Assembly (NCBI GenBank): GCA_024543015.1 | Contig: JAMXCY010000075.1 | Location: 1-5,816, forward strand | Reading direction: 5' to 3' | Length of the DNA: 5,816 bases | Source: Candidatus Omnitrophota bacterium | GTDB lineage: Bacteria > Omnitrophota > Gorgyraeia > JAFGHF01 | In this document: piece by piece, positions 4,759-5,816 of the stretch | How the letters are laid out: each line of letters starts with the position of its first letter | How positions within the stretch are numbered: position 1 is the stretch's first letter | Notes under the pieces: model-generated | Database searches by the model: none | What the model saw: only the letters and a program-made list of their open reading frames with translations | Told to the model about the DNA's origin: nothing | Program-made: the position numbers and the translations under genes

Positions 4759-5816
4759 GATGATATACCAAATATTATCTTTGTCTGCCAGCTCTTCTCT
4801 AATTTTATCGACCAGTGAGGAACAATTACAGTCTGTTGATAATTGCGCTCAAAACCTTCTTCGGAAGCAGAAATAGTCTCTAAAGGATGGGACCAAAGAT
4901 CCGGCTTTTTGTCAAAACTAAAGCTCACCTTTACGCCCCTGAGTTCATCTTTAAGGCACAATTCCTTAATCTCCTTAACGGTTACGTCTTCCTTCAAGGA
5001 AAAGGTTTTCTCTTCTGATCCTGCTTGAGAACACAGATGATTAGGATGTTCCTGGCTTTCTGACGAAATATTAAACTCAACGGCAAAAATGGCCTCCAGA
5101 GGCTTGGCCGTTAAGTTCTGCAGTGTGTATTCGATGGCAATTTGCGCATCTTTGTTATTTAAAGACAGCTGTTTAGTTATTGTTATCGGAATCTTACTGC
5201 CTTTATAATTTACTGTGGCCACTCTTTCTAAGATTACCCGTGCTTGTTGTCCGGTTTCTTCCTGCCGAACAGAATATTGCGAACCAATAAATTCTCCGAG
5301 TTCTTCATAACGGCCTTGCTTAAACTCCTTCAGGCTCAATTTTTTAGGCAAAAAATGGTCCAGGAGCGAAAGGCGCCTGTAGGCATCGTAAACCAAAAAG
5401 TTAGTCAAGCCTTTTTCTTTACTGCGCAGCAAATCGTGGATACCGCTAACTTTCTTTTTTTTCAGCCGGAATGTTTTTTTGACCCTGGTTTTAATCTGCT
5501 GATGATAGGCCTCCGGCCTTCTGGTCATCACATCCATCAGGTTAACGCACTTCGGTATATAGTCCAGTTCAAAGATTCCTCCTCCGAGTTTCGGCGTAAT
5601 AAACACGTTTAAAAGTGGATTCTTGATAATTAACTCATCCGTGCCATCTTTATCAAAATCAAAGGTCTCTATCTCTATCCAGCGAGATTCCTTTTTTTGC
5701 TCGGCAAGAGATTGCGCGGTAAGCAAATTTTTATAGGTAATATGCCTGAGATGCCCTAAGTATATTCCTCCGAATACGCCGTGCCAATAAGGGCAATTGC
5801 ATTGGCCCATATAGAG
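4737..5816 (-). CDS. GH57 family alpha-amylase/4-alpha-glucanotransferase-like enzyme, C-terminal part (partial, runs off right edge)
   Basis: The last 359 residues of a glycoside hydrolase family 57 protein are visible. The reading frame stays open to the window edge (Leu-Tyr precede the first Met), so the catalytic N-terminal barrel lies outside and the internal ATG at 5808-5810 is not the start. The fragment opens with GQCNCPYWHGVFGGIYLGHLRH, split here as GQCNCPYWHGVFGG and IYLGHLRH, the end of the central helical region in GH57 4-alpha-glucanotransferases and amylases. From about residue 45 it becomes the beta-sandwich C-terminal domain (DUF1926 type), with DGTDELIIKNPLLNVFI and PKLGGGIFELDY. 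These enzymes cleave or transfer alpha-1,4-glucan chains, which fits glgC nearby. The exact activity (hydrolase or transferase) cannot be read because the catalytic Glu and Asp are out of view. The gene ends at TAG 4737-4739, 113 bases before mscS. Confidence 0.85.
   Translation of the reverse strand, partial: LYMGQCNCPYWHGVFGGIYLGHLRHITYKNLLTAQSLAEQKKESRWIEIETFDFDKDGTDELIIKNPLLNVFITPKLGGGIFELDYIPKCVNLMDVMTRRPEAYHQQIKTRVKKTFRLKKKKVSGIHDLLRSKEKGLTNFLVYDAYRRLSLLDHFLPKKLSLKEFKQGRYEELGEFIGSQYSVRQEETGQQARVILERVATVNYKGSKIPITITKQLSLNNKDAQIAIEYTLQNLTAKPLEAIFAVEFNISSESQEHPNHLCSQAGSEEKTFSLKEDVTVKEIKELCLKDELRGVKVSFSFDKKPDLWSHPLETISASEEGFERNYQQTVIVPHWSIKLEKSWQTKIIFGISSCNLSNL

Noticed and set aside
5244..5612. 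122-codon open frame on the plus strand
   Set aside because: It is antisense to the GH57 C-terminal domain, with a biased, low-complexity translation and no family signature.

Overview
The window is a bacterial chromosomal segment. All recognisable genes lie on the minus strand, so transcription runs from high to low coordinates. In that order they are: the C-terminal half of a GH57 family alpha-amylase/4-alpha-glucanotransferase-like enzyme (off the right edge), an MscS-type mechanosensitive channel, glgC (ADP-glucose pyrophosphorylase), leuC, a two-gene RelE/YefM-type toxin-antitoxin module, leuD, and the first 48 codons of leuB (off the left edge). No rRNA, tRNA, CRISPR array or transposase gene was seen, and no stretch over 300 bases lacks a gene.

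The right part (4737-5816) and glgC point to alpha-glucan (glycogen) turnover. The mscS, glgC and leuC genes are packed with a 4-base overlap (GTGA) and a 2-base gap, so they probably form one transcript. A sigma70-like promoter (TTGCAA, 17 bases, TATAAT) lies across the 3' end of the GH57 gene and could drive this set. Its leader holds a 96-base nested inverted-repeat element with three copies of an 11-base arm.

The left part is leucine synthesis: LeuC and LeuD are the two subunits of isopropylmalate isomerase, and LeuB is the next enzyme in the pathway. The toxin-antitoxin module sits between leuC and leuD. It has its own near-consensus promoter (TTGACA, 17 bases, TACAAT) overlaid by a perfect 11-base inverted repeat carrying TGTACA cores, as expected of a YefM/Phd-type operator. 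No terminator separates the toxin from leuD, so leuD-leuB may be read from the autoregulated toxin-antitoxin promoter.

The organism cannot be named with certainty. A GH57 glucan enzyme, a LeuC/LeuD pair of the archaeal-like short type (417 and 163 residues) and moderate GC with strong Shine-Dalgarno sites would fit an anaerobic bacterium of a deep or candidate phylum such as Omnitrophota. That is inference only.
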